A stretch of 64,000 nt of DNA from [Clostridium] symbiosum (GTDB lineage Bacteria > Bacillota > Clostridia > Lachnospirales > Lachnospiraceae), in contig CP143946.1 in NCBI GenBank assembly GCA_036419695.1, positions 1,324,001 through 1,388,000 of the forward strand. Reading direction: 5' to 3'. The position numbers were made by a program, and so were the translations under genes. The notes beneath the pieces are model-generated. The model did not search any database. It was not told the origin of the DNA and saw nothing but the letters and a program-made list of their open reading frames with translations. Of this stretch, positions 1 to 8,898 are shown in pieces. Numbering within the stretch: position 1 is the stretch's first letter; every line of letters starts with the position of its first letter.

Positions 1-1017
1 GGAGAATTTGCGGAAATAAAGATTGAATACCGTGCTGAGGATGAACTGGGACAGCTCGCCGACGATATGAGGATTATGGCGGCCGTCTTGCTGGATATCA
101 TCCGGGATGAGACGTATCTGCTTGGAGAAATGGCGAAGGGAAACTTTAATGTGCAAAGCAAGGAAGAGCTGTATGCTGGTGACTTACATCAGTTCTTTCT
201 ATCGCTGTGTACGATTAACGACGGACTGAGCAATACTCTTTTTAAAATCAACCGCGCTTCGCAGGAGGTTGCGTCCGGTTCGGAACAGGTGGCCGAGGCT
301 GCACAGACCCTGGCTCAGGGAGCTACAGAGCAGGCGTCTTCCGTAGAGGAACTCTCCGATACGAATAAGAGCATATCGGAGCAGGTAGACAGAAACGCAA
401 GGAACGTGCAGGATGCCAGCGAACATTCCAGGATCCTTCAGTCGAATGCACAGGAAAGCAGAGCCTGCATGCAGGAGATGCTGGGTGCAATGACCGAGAT
501 CAGCGAAAGTTCCTGCGAAATCAGAAAGATTATAAAAACAATCCAGGATATCGCGTTCCAGACCAACCTTCTTGCCCTGAATGCGGCGGTGGAAGCGGCT
601 CACGCGGGAGAGCAGGGGAAGGGCTTTGCCGTGGTGGCGAACGAGGTGCGCGATCTGGCCGGGAAATCCGCCGCCGCATCGAAGAGTACGGCTGCCCTGA
701 TAGAAAGCTCTCTTCTGATAGTTGAAAAGGGAGCGAAGCTTGCAAACAAAACGGCTGAATCGCTGGAAGAAGTGGTATCAGGGGTACGCCAGGTGGTGGA
801 GTCGCTCAGTTACATTGCCGACGCATCGGAAAAACAGTCCGATTCAATCCGTCAGATCACGGAGAACGTCAATTTGATTTCCGGAGTGGTTCAGACAAAT
901 TCCGCAACGGCGGAAGAGAGCGCCGCGGCCAGCGAGGAATTATCTTCCCAGGCGCAGCTTTTAAACGATTTGGTTGCACGGTTTAAGCTAAAAGAAACAG
1001 CGGGGGACAGTATTTAG
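1..1017 (+). CDS. Methyl-accepting chemotaxis protein, 5' end cut by window edge
   Basis: The frame is open from base 1, so this is the C-terminal 338 residues of a longer receptor. The first 24 codons read like the end of a HAMP linker (EDELGQLADDMR). The rest is the long cytoplasmic coiled-coil signalling domain, with the conserved hairpin tip around QTNLLALNAAVEAAHAGE, where CheA and CheW bind. Alternating Ala/Ser/Glu/Gln heptads suit the methylation helices. The sensor and membrane segments lie outside the window, so the ligand cannot be inferred. The ATG at 67 is internal and not the start. A GC-rich hairpin with a T-run follows about 30 bases after the stop. Confidence 0.95.
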   Translation, partial: GEFAEIKIEYRAEDELGQLADDMRIMAAVLLDIIRDETYLLGEMAKGNFNVQSKEELYAGDLHQFFLSLCTINDGLSNTLFKINRASQEVASGSEQVAEAAQTLAQGATEQASSVEELSDTNKSISEQVDRNARNVQDASEHSRILQSNAQESRACMQEMLGAMTEISESSCEIRKIIKTIQDIAFQTNLLALNAAVEAAHAGEQGKGFAVVANEVRDLAGKSAAASKSTAALIESSLLIVEKGAKLANKTAESLEEVVSGVRQVVESLSYIADASEKQSDSIRQITENVNLISGVVQTNSATAEESAAASEELSSQAQLLNDLVARFKLKETAGDSI

Positions 1018-1046
1018 AGATTTTGCCAATAATAGAGGTTTTGCTG

Positions 1047-1081
1047 AAAAGCGTCGCCGGAAAAAACCGGCGGCGCTTTTT
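1047..1081 (+). terminator. Rho-independent terminator after the chemotaxis receptor
   Basis: An AAAAGCGTCGCCGG / CCGGCGGCGCTTTTT hairpin with an A-rich loop ends in a T-run, 30 bases past the receptor stop codon. The arms pair except at one position. Confidence 0.85.
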
Positions 1082-1168
1082 CCGGGATATTATGATATAA
1101 TCAAAGTAATCGTAACACAACCGATTAGAGTTTCACATATTTATGACAGACTAAAAGGGGATGACATT

Positions 1169-2572
1169 TTGACGGACAGCGACAAACTGATTTACAATCT
1201 GGTTTATGATTACTATGAGGCAAGAATATTAATGGGAGTGTGCCTTTATGGGGAAACACTTCCTTCCATACCCAAAATTGGGGAAACTTTCCGTATGGCT
1301 CCCCGGACCGTTCGGGCCGCGCTTACACGCCTGGAAGAAAACGGATATATAGAGGTTACGGCCAGAAAGCTGTCCAGGGTGATATACCAGGCGGATATGG
1401 AGCAATTCAGGGAAAATGCCGCCCGGTATTTTGTACCGAGAAGAGCGGGAATCATTGATTTCTGCGGGGCGGGGTTATTGCTGGTTGAACCGGTCTGGGT
1501 GTATGCCCAGGGCAGTTTAGATAAAGACACATGGGAGCAGTTGAAAAAAAAGCTGTCGGAGGCATGGATGACGGATTTATCCGTTTCTATCCGCCTTCAT
1601 CTCTTTGCCTTTGATGAACTGCAGAACAAGCTGTTCCTGAATTTTTATTGGGAACTGCTCCGTTATATCCGTTTTCCCTACCTGTCCAGAAGGGAAATAC
1701 ATTTGGAAAGGGACAGAGACCTTTTGAGTGACGGAAAAGAGAATGAGTCTGAGTTTATGAGGGTAGCGTTTGAGGACGATTTCAACGCCAGTATGACAAA
1801 ACTTCTGACATTCTGTGCCAGGGCGGAAGAAGAGTATGGTCTGAATGAAAAGGAAATAATTCCCTTTCGCTGGAACGTGTACTGGCAGCGGCCGCAGTTA
1901 TGCTACACCCTGGTTTCACGCATTATCGTTAAGATTATGAATGGAACCTATCCAATCGGAAGTTCCCTGCCTCCCCTCTCCCAAATGGCGGAACAGTTAA
2001 GCGTTTCTTACCGGACGCTGCGCCGGACGTTCAACATCCTGGGCAGTCTTGGAATTATCAGTTCCCATCGGGGAAAGGTAGCGGAAGTCTGTTTCGAGAT
2101 CGGCGCTATTGATTTTGGACGGGCAGAAGTAAAGGAGGGACTGCGTCTCTACCGGGACAGCCTGCAGTTTATGGCCTTGACAGTGCGTCCGGTTTTGCTT
2201 TATACTCTGCAGAATGCGGAGAAAGAACAGTGTGATTCACTGGCAGCCGGATTTGAAGATGTCTCCAGACAGGATGCATGCTACCAGTGCTTTAAACTGG
2301 TAAGTGACTTTATCGTCACCAACTGCTCTTTGGCTACCGTGAGGGAGTGTTACCGTGTTTTAGCTGAATTTATTGTATGGGGATATCCGTTTGTTTTAAA
2401 ACGTGCAGAGAGGCCAATCCTGCAGGAAGAGTATTTGAAGGTAATCGGTAAGGCGGGAAACTTCCTTAAAAATGGAGAATTGGAAGGTTTTGCCGATACC
2501 TGGAAAGGTCTGCTGGAGCAGGATCTGCTGAAAGCAGGTCAGATGTTGGACGAACATCGATGCGGTAGATAA
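1169..2572 (+). CDS. Transcriptional regulator with two GntR-type winged-helix domains
   Basis: 467 residues. An N-terminal winged helix (about 5-75: PSIPKIGETFRMAPRTVRAAL, then a wing with ENGYIEV) and a second copy near the middle (SLPPLSQMAEQLSVSYRTLRRTF followed by LGIISSHRG) are both GntR-like. The regions after each are helical and match no effector domain I recognise. The start is TTG at 1169, because AAAGGGG lies 8 bases upstream; the nearby ATG at 1161 is out of frame. It stands alone and converges on the sugar-catabolism operon, so no target can be named. Two DNA-binding domains in one chain suggest it could contact both halves of an operator as a monomer; that is inference. Confidence 0.85.
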   Translation: MTDSDKLIYNLVYDYYEARILMGVCLYGETLPSIPKIGETFRMAPRTVRAALTRLEENGYIEVTARKLSRVIYQADMEQFRENAARYFVPRRAGIIDFCGAGLLLVEPVWVYAQGSLDKDTWEQLKKKLSEAWMTDLSVSIRLHLFAFDELQNKLFLNFYWELLRYIRFPYLSRREIHLERDRDLLSDGKENESEFMRVAFEDDFNASMTKLLTFCARAEEEYGLNEKEIIPFRWNVYWQRPQLCYTLVSRIIVKIMNGTYPIGSSLPPLSQMAEQLSVSYRTLRRTFNILGSLGIISSHRGKVAEVCFEIGAIDFGRAEVKEGLRLYRDSLQFMALTVRPVLLYTLQNAEKEQCDSLAAGFEDVSRQDACYQCFKLVSDFIVTNCSLATVRECYRVLAEFIVWGYPFVLKRAERPILQEEYLKVIGKAGNFLKNGELEGFADTWKGLLEQDLLKAGQMLDEHRCGR

Positions 2573-2575
2573 GAA

Positions 2576-2647
2576 TAAAAAGTGATAAGAGAAAGGAAAG
2601 GGAAATGCAAATTGGTGCATTTCCATCCCTTCACCTATCACTTTTTT
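2576..2647. terminator. Bidirectional terminator between convergent genes
   Basis: Long hairpin: AAAAAGTGATA pairs with TATCACTTTTTT, enclosing a second stem GGAAATGCA / TGCATTTCC. It separates the GntR-like gene from the convergent aldolase gene and has A/T runs on both sides. Confidence 0.75.
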
Positions 2648-2707
2648 CTTTGGCAGAGCTTGGTACACGGGGCGTTCAGGTTATTGTTACTTAATCCAGA
2701 CATGATA

Positions 2708-3613
2708 TTATAGAATTACTTCCCTGTAGCGGTTTGTTTTAAGCTCCAGAGCCATCATTTCCACTTCACCGTCCGACAGTGATTCCATCGGTGCCCTCAT
2801 ACGGGCGGAGCGGATGATACCTTCCCTGCACAGAAGAGATTTATATGCAGAAATATTATTTTTCCGGCAGAGAATATGGTTCAGCACATTAGTTCTGCGC
2901 TGGATTTTGGCCGACAGCTTATTGTCTCCGGAGCTGATGGCATTCCAAAGCGCGGCGTAATGCTCCCTCAATATCATCGCGTTTCCGGATACCGTGCCGT
3001 CCCCGCCGACTGCACATACGGCGTGGTACAGATGATCCGGGCCGACCAGCACGGAGAATTCTCCCCGGTTGATTGTCATGAACTCCTGGATCCGCGTCAT
3101 GTCCGGAAAACTGTATTTAATTCCAACTACATTTTTACAGGCTGCGGCAATCCGTTCTGCGGTGGAGAGATTAATATCATTTACCGCATTCTGAGGAATC
3201 GCGTAAAGATAGACCGGGAAATCCTCCGGTACGCTTCCGGCTACGGCGGTATAGTAATCGACGAGACCGTCGTCGGACAGCTTGAAATAGGAGGGGGTGA
3301 CAACGCCGATTCCGTCGGCTCCGGCCTTTACCGCATGCCTGGCAAGTTCAATGGTATCTTTCAGGGTCATGGCTCCGGCCTGGGCAAATACCGGGATACG
3401 CCCTGCCGTTTTTTTAATAACGGTTTCGAGAACCAGCATGCGTTCATCGGGAGTAAGGAGCAGCATCTCCCCGGTGGTCCCGCAGGGATAGAGACATTGA
3501 AGGCCTCCCTCGATCACATACTCCGTCAGATTGTTCAGTGATTCCACATCAATCCGGTCTTCCCCGGTAAAGGGAGTGATAATGGGAACCACGGTGCCGT
3601 ATAATTTTTTCAT
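2708..3613 (-). CDS. DapA/NanA-family aldolase or synthase
   Basis: 301 residues, full length for the dihydrodipicolinate synthase / N-acetylneuraminate lyase family of class I (Schiff-base) TIM barrels. Visible family marks: CGTTGEM (residues that bind the pyruvate carboxylate), YLYAIPQNA (catalytic Tyr) and GIKYSFPD (Schiff-base Lys). Members cleave or form 2-keto-3-deoxy acids. It is last in a minus-strand operon after a LacI-type regulator, a dehydrogenase and a TIM-barrel isomerase. A lyase of a keto-deoxy sugar acid is therefore more likely than lysine biosynthesis. The start is MKKLYG at 3613, preceded by AGAGAGAAGAG; an in-frame ATG at 3634 has weaker spacing. The exact substrate is unknown. 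Confidence 0.88.
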   Translation of the reverse strand: MKKLYGTVVPIITPFTGEDRIDVESLNNLTEYVIEGGLQCLYPCGTTGEMLLLTPDERMLVLETVIKKTAGRIPVFAQAGAMTLKDTIELARHAVKAGADGIGVVTPSYFKLSDDGLVDYYTAVAGSVPEDFPVYLYAIPQNAVNDINLSTAERIAAACKNVVGIKYSFPDMTRIQEFMTINRGEFSVLVGPDHLYHAVCAVGGDGTVSGNAMILREHYAALWNAISSGDNKLSAKIQRRTNVLNHILCRKNNISAYKSLLCREGIIRSARMRAPMESLSDGEVEMMALELKTNRYREVIL

Positions 3614-3652
3614 ATTCACTCTTCTCTCTTTCATTAACAGGACAGTCCCGCG

Positions 3653-4441
3653 TTAACAGTACCGTCTGCAGTATTCTTTCAACAGAGCCAGGCCCTCGCA
3701 CGCTTCCCTGAAAAAATCTGTATAGGCGGTGGCCTCTATCGAGAGAATTCCGCCATAACCGGCTTTTGACAGCGCCCTGAAGTAGGGGGCGTAGTCAAAT
3801 CCGTCCGTTATTTTCGGGAAGAAACGCTTCTCGCCTTCGGGATAATCAATGTGGGCATGTAGAACAGAGTCCCGGTATTTTACGATCTCATCCATATCCT
3901 CCCCCAGTTTATGCATATGCCGCAGATCACACATGGTTTTGCAGTTTGGAAGGTTGAGAACCGAAACAAATTGTACGGCTTCCGCAAGATAGTTGATATA
4001 ATTACTGTTGGCCGGACCGAGGGGTTCAATGACCAGGGTGATGCCGTAAGGTTTCAGGATACCGCAGATATCGGAAATGAGGCCGAGGATCCGTTCCTTT
4101 GCAGCATTGCGGTCGGTGCATCCGTCGGGGATGCTTCTGCATTTACCGGCGCCGAAAGGAATCATGGAAGCACCAAGCTGTGACACTCGCTCAGTTCCCT
4201 TCCTGATATGTTCAAGCCAGTATGCCCTGTCAAAACTTTCACTGTGAAAACGTTCCGTCAGAGGAATCAGACCGGAAAAGACAGAGTAATCCAGAGAAGA
4301 TTCTTTGCTCTGTTGTAATACCTGCCGGAAATCTTCTTCGGAAAGCGCGGCTATTTCACAGAAGTCAAGTTCGGCGGCGTCAAATCCCGCCCTCTCAATG
4401 AGGGGGATATGCCGGATGAAACCGAAACATCCAAATTTCAT
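3653..4441 (-). CDS. Sugar phosphate isomerase/epimerase-type TIM barrel (AP endonuclease family 2 fold)
   Basis: 262 residues, usual for the xylose-isomerase-like barrel family. Probable divalent-metal ligands are spaced as in the family: Glu in VIEPLG, Asp in CDLRHMH, His in HAHIDYP and Glu in SIEATAY. Such proteins isomerise or epimerise sugars and inososes, and some act as lyases on 3-keto-glycosides. AAGGGAG lies 8 bases before the ATG. It sits between the dehydrogenase and the aldolase in the LacI-led operon, so it probably prepares the aldolase substrate. It is only distantly like the second barrel gene of the island at 9856. The substrate cannot be read from sequence. Confidence 0.85.
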   Translation of the reverse strand: MKFGCFGFIRHIPLIERAGFDAAELDFCEIAALSEEDFRQVLQQSKESSLDYSVFSGLIPLTERFHSESFDRAYWLEHIRKGTERVSQLGASMIPFGAGKCRSIPDGCTDRNAAKERILGLISDICGILKPYGITLVIEPLGPANSNYINYLAEAVQFVSVLNLPNCKTMCDLRHMHKLGEDMDEIVKYRDSVLHAHIDYPEGEKRFFPKITDGFDYAPYFRALSKAGYGGILSIEATAYTDFFREACEGLALLKEYCRRYC

Positions 4442-4486
4442 GACAAAAACTCCCTTCTACTTTAAAACATGCGGATTACAGAAATA

Positions 4487-5494
4487 TCAGCGAGATTCCA
4501 GCCAGTCGATTATCATTCCGAGCGCATCCATATCATTGCGGATTAGCTCTGCATATGCTTTACCGGCGTCTTTTTGTGAAACAGTTTTACTGATGAGAGG
4601 CTCAACCGCAACCACCCCTTTATCAACAAAGCGGAGGAAACAGGCGGCATCATCGGCAAATGTCCAGTAATTCGGGTAGGAATGGTACCGGGGGATGGAG
4701 TCTACCGCGTGGGCCCCGATAATGGTGAGTGATTTTTTCTGTACGTCCTTATAGAAATTAAAGTCGGCCGTACCTCTGGGACATCCGAGAATACAGATCC
4801 TGGCATAGTCCGCCGCCATCCGGCAGGCATCCGTCATGGCTCCCGGGACACCTGTGTTGTCGAAGACAACGGCAGGCCCCTTTCCATCCGTGATTGTCAG
4901 GAGACGCTCCTGCCAGCCGTCTGTGCCGTTATTGACGGTAAAATCAGCATGGCATTTTCCTGCGATATCGAGACGTGTTTCATTTCTGTCCACGGCAATG
5001 CAGGGAAGGGCCCCATTCAGGTGGGCAAGTTGAAGCGCAAAAATACCGACAATGCCGATTCCGAGGGAGACAATACTCTCGCCCAGCTCGATCCGGCATT
5101 TGCGCACACCCTGCAGGGATGTCTGGCCAAGACTTGTGAAAGCGGCATGCCGGAAACTGACCGAATCGGGAATGTGGACTACATTGTAATCTGCCACGTT
5201 ACCGATTTCCCTGTGGCCTACATTGACCGCATAGGCAGCCACCCGGTCACCGCAGGAGAATCCTGTCACACCGGGGCCTGTCTTCTCGACATAGCCGGAG
5301 CAGCAGTAGCCGGGAATATAGGGATATTCCGGGAGCGCATTGGGCTGCCCCAGAACCCAGGCGCGCTCGGTTCCTGCGCTCACCAGGCTGGCCGCCATCC
5401 TGATCTGAATTTCATGGGGACCCGGCTCGGGGACATCCACCTGAACCATGCGTGGATCTCCGGCAGAGAGGGCAATAATACCATTGCATTTCAT
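4487..5494 (-). CDS. Zinc-type medium-chain alcohol/polyol dehydrogenase
   Basis: 335 residues of the MDR superfamily: an N-terminal GroES-like domain with the SAGTERAWVLG and YPYIPGYCCSGYV region, then a Rossmann domain (VSLGIGIVGIFALQLAHLNGA). The four-cysteine structural zinc lobe of classical alcohol dehydrogenases is not evident, so this is a divergent subgroup seen with sugar-catabolism genes. I take ATG 5494 because AAGGTG precedes it by 9 bases. A GTG at 5506 is also in frame but would overlap that ribosome-binding site. It follows the LacI-type gene with a 37-base gap and presumably oxidises a hydroxyl of the imported sugar or polyol with NAD(P). Confidence 0.85.
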   Translation of the reverse strand: MKCNGIIALSAGDPRMVQVDVPEPGPHEIQIRMAASLVSAGTERAWVLGQPNALPEYPYIPGYCCSGYVEKTGPGVTGFSCGDRVAAYAVNVGHREIGNVADYNVVHIPDSVSFRHAAFTSLGQTSLQGVRKCRIELGESIVSLGIGIVGIFALQLAHLNGALPCIAVDRNETRLDIAGKCHADFTVNNGTDGWQERLLTITDGKGPAVVFDNTGVPGAMTDACRMAADYARICILGCPRGTADFNFYKDVQKKSLTIIGAHAVDSIPRYHSYPNYWTFADDAACFLRFVDKGVVAVEPLISKTVSQKDAGKAYAELIRNDMDALGMIIDWLESR

Positions 5495-5531
5495 TTGGTG
5501 ATGCACCTTCTTTCTGTAAGAAATGATCGGT

Positions 5532-6545
5532 TTATTTCTTTTTAGACGGCTTTACTTTGCCGCAGCTTTCACGGATTATCAGTTTATAGTTAAGGAGTTC
5601 CTGCTGCTCGGCCAGAGGTTCCCCCTTCATCAGCTTCAGAAGTTTTTTAAAAGAAGTCTTTCCCATCAGGAGTTTCGGCTGGCTGATAGTAGTCAGAGCT
5701 GGTTCAAAGATGGAGGAGATTTCGATATCGTCAAAACCGGCTACCGAGCAGTCGCCGGGAACGTTTAAACCAGCGTTCTTCAGGGCCTTCAGTGCGCCGA
5801 TGGCCATGACGTCGCCCGCCGCGAACACGGCGGTGACAGGGTTGGACAGCTCCAGAAGAGAGCTCATCATTTCATATCCGCTTGCAATTGTGGATTCGCC
5901 ATATTTCACAAGCTCCAGATCGATGGGGATATTGTGGTTGGCCAGGGCTGAAATGTAACCGTTAAAACGATCGCGGTACAGCAGCGCCGTGGGATGGCTC
6001 GTCAGATGGGCGATTCTGGTGTGGCCGAGTTTGATGAGATATTCAACCATGGTTCTGGCGGCGCCGATATTGTCAATGGTGACATTGGGAATATTGGAAT
6101 TGTCCAGATACTGGCAGGCGACCACCACTGGTGAGGAGGTTGCAACCTGCTCCATCAGGCTCTTTGCCACATTGGCAGATAAAGAGATGACGCCGTCCAC
6201 CTGCCTCTGCTGCAGGGCATGTAGATAGTGGCTTTCAATATCAGGCTTGTTATGCATGTCCACAATCAGGACCTGGTATCCGTATTTTTCCGCTTCCGAT
6301 TCAATTCCAAGCAGGATTTCATGGAAAAAGGTATTGCCGATATCGGGGACAATCACGATAACCGTATTTGTTTCCTGCTGCCTTAACTGTCTGGCAAGTG
6401 CATTCGGCTGATAATTTAACTCTTTTATTGCGCTTAAAACAATCTCTCTTGTTTTGGGTGTTACAATCTCTTCATTGCGGATAACTCTTGAAACAGTGGC
6501 GATAGATACGCCTGCTTTTTTTGCAACATCTTTTACGGTTGCCAA
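5532..6545 (-). CDS. LacI-family transcriptional regulator of the TRAP/catabolic island
   Basis: 337 residues, normal LacI length. The N-terminal helix-turn-helix and hinge helix are complete (TVKDVAKKAGVSIATVSRVI at 3-22; YQPNALARQL after it), followed by a periplasmic-binding-protein-like effector domain (AVFAAGDVMAIGALKAL near the end). The start is TTG at 6545: GGGGGA lies 7 bases upstream and the helix-turn-helix begins at residue 3, as in LacI. The frame stays open for 91 more codons upstream, but that part is AT-rich, unlike the family, and overlaps the gene's own promoter. Three cre/LacI-like palindromes in the divergent region suggest it controls both directions and itself. Confidence 0.92.
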   Translation of the reverse strand: MATVKDVAKKAGVSIATVSRVIRNEEIVTPKTREIVLSAIKELNYQPNALARQLRQQETNTVIVIVPDIGNTFFHEILLGIESEAEKYGYQVLIVDMHNKPDIESHYLHALQQRQVDGVISLSANVAKSLMEQVATSSPVVVACQYLDNSNIPNVTIDNIGAARTMVEYLIKLGHTRIAHLTSHPTALLYRDRFNGYISALANHNIPIDLELVKYGESTIASGYEMMSSLLELSNPVTAVFAAGDVMAIGALKALKNAGLNVPGDCSVAGFDDIEISSIFEPALTTISQPKLLMGKTSFKKLLKLMKGEPLAEQQELLNYKLIIRESCGKVKPSKKK

Positions 6546-6602
6546 AAGGATTCCCCCTCGCTCTATATGATAAAACCCGGTAAAACATTGGTTTTGCAAT
6601 AA

Positions 6603-6616
6603 TGAAAACGTTATCA
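6603..6616. promoter_or_regulatory. cre/LacI-type operator in the leader of the LacI gene
   Basis: TGAAAACGTTATCA fits the cre consensus TGWAANCGNTNWCA at every position and has the central CG of LacI-family operators. It lies about 17-30 bases downstream of the predicted transcription start of the minus-strand operon. Either self-repression by the adjacent LacI-type protein or CcpA control would fit. Confidence 0.65.
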
Positions 6617-6638
6617 TAGAATTTCGCTCCATGTTTAA

Positions 6639-6667
6639 AGGATAGCAGTATTTCCAGTGGATGTCAA
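6639..6667 (-). promoter_or_regulatory. Predicted promoter of the lacI-dehydrogenase-isomerase-aldolase operon
   Basis: On the minus strand, TTGACA (6667-6662), a 17-base spacer and TATCCT (6644-6639). It lies about 90 bases upstream of the TTG start, with the cre-like palindrome in between. Confidence 0.6.
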
Positions 6668-6797
6668 TCTCATTTGAGGATAAATATTCTAAAAACGAAA
6701 AGGAAGCCGTATGACAAGCGGCAGTGTAAAAAGAATATTGTGTAAAATAGATAAAAAACAAAGCTAAAATACTGTAAAAATGCACATAAAATGAAAC

Positions 6798-6826
6798 TTG
6801 ACTTATCATATTGACCATGATAATAT
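6798..6826 (+). promoter_or_regulatory. Predicted promoter of the TRAP operon
   Basis: TTGACT (6798-6803), 17-base spacer, TAATAT (6821-6826). A LacI-type palindrome lies at about +8 to +21, as expected for repression by blocking. The leader to the first gene is about 210 bases and holds a second operator. Confidence 0.6.
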
Positions 6827-6839
6827 GAAAATATAGTTA

Positions 6840-6853
6840 TGAAAACGTATACA
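6840..6853. promoter_or_regulatory. LacI-type operator 1 of the TRAP operon
   Basis: TGAAAACGTATACA, sharing AAACGTATACATTTT with operator 2 about 110 bases further on. It lies just after the predicted TRAP promoter. Confidence 0.65.
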
Positions 6854-6949
6854 TTTTAGACGGAATTTAGATTATAAATAGCATAACTGCAGGATGATAA
6901 GTGGGATAATGCCGGGGACAGAGAGTAGATTCCCCGAAAAAAATGGTAA

Positions 6950-6971
6950 AAAATGTAAACGTATACATTTT
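6950..6971. promoter_or_regulatory. LacI-type operator 2 of the TRAP operon
   Basis: A 22-base palindrome with core TGTAAACGTATACA (6954-6967) flanked by AAAA and TTTT; 20 of 22 positions are symmetric. Two similar operators about 110 bases apart, plus one in the regulator's leader, would allow looping by a tetrameric or bridging LacI-type protein. Confidence 0.7.
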
Positions 6972-7046
6972 GAAAAAATGTGGTTACCGGGATTCGGGAG
7001 TGAAGAGAAAAGACGGGGATGCCGTCAGATAAGGAGGTGTTTTCAG

Positions 7047-7535
7047 ATGAAGAAATTCTATAAAGCGGTGGATAAAGGAATTGCCGCCGTGGAAGATACT
7101 GGCTGTGTGATTTCTTTTGCGGCGATTGTCTGCATTGTGGTTGCCCACGTGTTCTTCCGCTATGTGCTCAGGTCGGGCATTCTCTGGAGCGATGAGGTGG
7201 TGCAGATCCTGATGGTGTCAATGGTCATGTTCGGCACGGCGAGGGCTGTGCGGGTGGATGGGCACACGGAACTTCAAAGTTTTGTGGACCGCCTGCCGCC
7301 GGTTGGCAGGACGGTTGTACGTACACTGGTAACTCTGGTGAGTCTTGGGTTTCTCATCATGTTTTTCATAAGTTCCTTTGAATTTACCGCTACAACAGGG
7401 ACGCTTAAGACGGTAATGCTGAGGATTCCGCGTAAATACTGCTATATGTTTCTTCCGCTCGGAGCGGGACTTTCCATCTATGAATTTATCAAAACAGCCG
7501 GACACAGAATTTTTCATGAGCCGAAGGAATATTAA
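7047..7535 (+). CDS. TRAP transporter small membrane subunit (DctQ family)
   Basis: 162 residues with four predicted membrane helices and the DctQ-type stretch around SDEVVQILMVSMVMFGTARAV. It pairs with the large permease and the lipoprotein receptor downstream to form a Na+-driven tripartite importer of organic or sugar acids. I chose ATG 7047 because AAGGAGGTG lies 7-8 bases upstream. The frame opens at 6894, but that extension overlaps the operator region and does not resemble the family. Confidence 0.9.
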   Translation: MKKFYKAVDKGIAAVEDTGCVISFAAIVCIVVAHVFFRYVLRSGILWSDEVVQILMVSMVMFGTARAVRVDGHTELQSFVDRLPPVGRTVVRTLVTLVSLGFLIMFFISSFEFTATTGTLKTVMLRIPRKYCYMFLPLGAGLSIYEFIKTAGHRIFHEPKEY

Positions 7536-7571
7536 GGCTCGAGTCTTTGCCGGCGGTACCAGGGAGGGGTT

Positions 7572-8885
7572 ATGAACAGTGTTGTAATTTTAGGACTGAT
7601 TGTTTTAGTGTTTGTATTTATACTGATCGGAATACCGGTGTACATAAGCCTCGGTCTGGCCGGGGCCTGCAGCCTGGCTGCGCTTTCCCTTGTCACCGGA
7701 ACTCCCCAGGCCTGGCTGGTGATTCCCCAGTCTGTCTATAACGGGATAGGGTATTCTCCTTTGCTTGCCATTCCTTTTTATGTATTGGCCGGGGAGATTA
7801 TGAACCGGGGAGGCATTACCGATAAGCTGATTAAACTTGCTCTGCTGGTCATTGGCCGCCTTCCGGCCAGCCTGGGGCAGGCGAATATCGTGGCGAGTAT
7901 GTTTTTCGGAGGCATTACCGGTTCGGCGCAGGCCGATACTTCCTGTATTGGGGGTATCCTGATCCCGGCCATGGTGAAGGAGGGGTATTCTCCGGAACAG
8001 TCGGTCGGTATCACGGCATCGTCCTCCACCTGCGGCCCGATTATTCCGCCGAGTATTATGATGGTGGTGTACGGGGTTACCGTTAACGCATCCATAGGAG
8101 CTCTTTTTATGGGCGGTGCGGTTCCCGGGATTATGATTGGCTTCGGCCTTATGGCTGCGGTTGCGATTATGGACAGGAAAGAGCATTTTCCAAGGAGAAC
8201 AGAAAAACTGTCGGGAGAGGAGAAACTTAAGACTCTCCGGGAAGGGCTTCTTCCCCTTGGCATGCCGGTTATCATTGTGGGAGGCATCATGACAGGCGTG
8301 TTTACCGCAACCGAAGCCGGGGCGGCGGCCGTTGTCTACAGTCTGTTTGCCAGTGTTTTTGTCATGAAGACGGTGAAAATAAAGGATCTGTGGCCAATGC
8401 TTCTGCAGTCTGCCACTATGTCGGGAACGATTCTGATGATTATCAGCTGCGCAAAGATTTTCAGCTACGGCCTGAGTGCGCTCCAGATGTCCCAGATTCT
8501 GGGAGACCTGTTTCTGTCAATCACACGTTCACCCTATATTTTCTTTCTGCTTGTCAATATTTTACTTCTGATTATGGGAATGTTCATGGACGGCAGCGCG
8601 GCGGTTATTATCCTGGCGCCAATCCTGGCGCCCATTGCAGCAGAACTGGGAATCAGCACCGTTCATTTCGGCGTCGTTATGGTTCTGAATCTTGTGATCG
8701 GGGCGGGGACTCCCCCGATGGGGGCGTGTCTGTTTATCGCATGCAAAATTGCCGGGATTTCTGTGGAGAGAGGTTCCAGGGGGATTCTGCCATACATAAT
8801 TGCAGAAGTAGTGGTTTTAATGATTGTAACGTATATCCCGCCTCTGGTAACATTCTTGCCGCAGATTCTGGGATATTCAGTGTAG
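7572..8885 (+). CDS. TRAP transporter large permease (DctM family)
   Basis: 437 residues, about a dozen hydrophobic helices, full length for DctM. Family stretches include FFGGITGSAQADTSCIGGIL and CGPIIPPSIMMVVYGV. GGGAGG precedes the ATG and it follows the small subunit by 36 bases. It is the translocation subunit of the importer, with substrate delivered by the DctP-type lipoprotein at 10862. The two are separated by an oxidoreductase and an isomerase gene, so transport and metabolism are co-transcribed. Confidence 0.95.
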   Translation: MNSVVILGLIVLVFVFILIGIPVYISLGLAGACSLAALSLVTGTPQAWLVIPQSVYNGIGYSPLLAIPFYVLAGEIMNRGGITDKLIKLALLVIGRLPASLGQANIVASMFFGGITGSAQADTSCIGGILIPAMVKEGYSPEQSVGITASSSTCGPIIPPSIMMVVYGVTVNASIGALFMGGAVPGIMIGFGLMAAVAIMDRKEHFPRRTEKLSGEEKLKTLREGLLPLGMPVIIVGGIMTGVFTATEAGAAAVVYSLFASVFVMKTVKIKDLWPMLLQSATMSGTILMIISCAKIFSYGLSALQMSQILGDLFLSITRSPYIFFLLVNILLLIMGMFMDGSAAVIILAPILAPIAAELGISTVHFGVVMVLNLVIGAGTPPMGACLFIACKIAGISVERGSRGILPYIIAEVVVLMIVTYIPPLVTFLPQILGYSV

Positions 8886-8898
8886 GAGGAAGATGAGA

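Noticed and set aside
6546..6818. 91-codon N-terminal extension of the LacI-type regulator
   Set aside because: The extension is AT-rich, unlike the family, and contains the promoter and operator. The TTG at 6545 has a good ribosome-binding site and puts the helix-turn-helix at residue 3.
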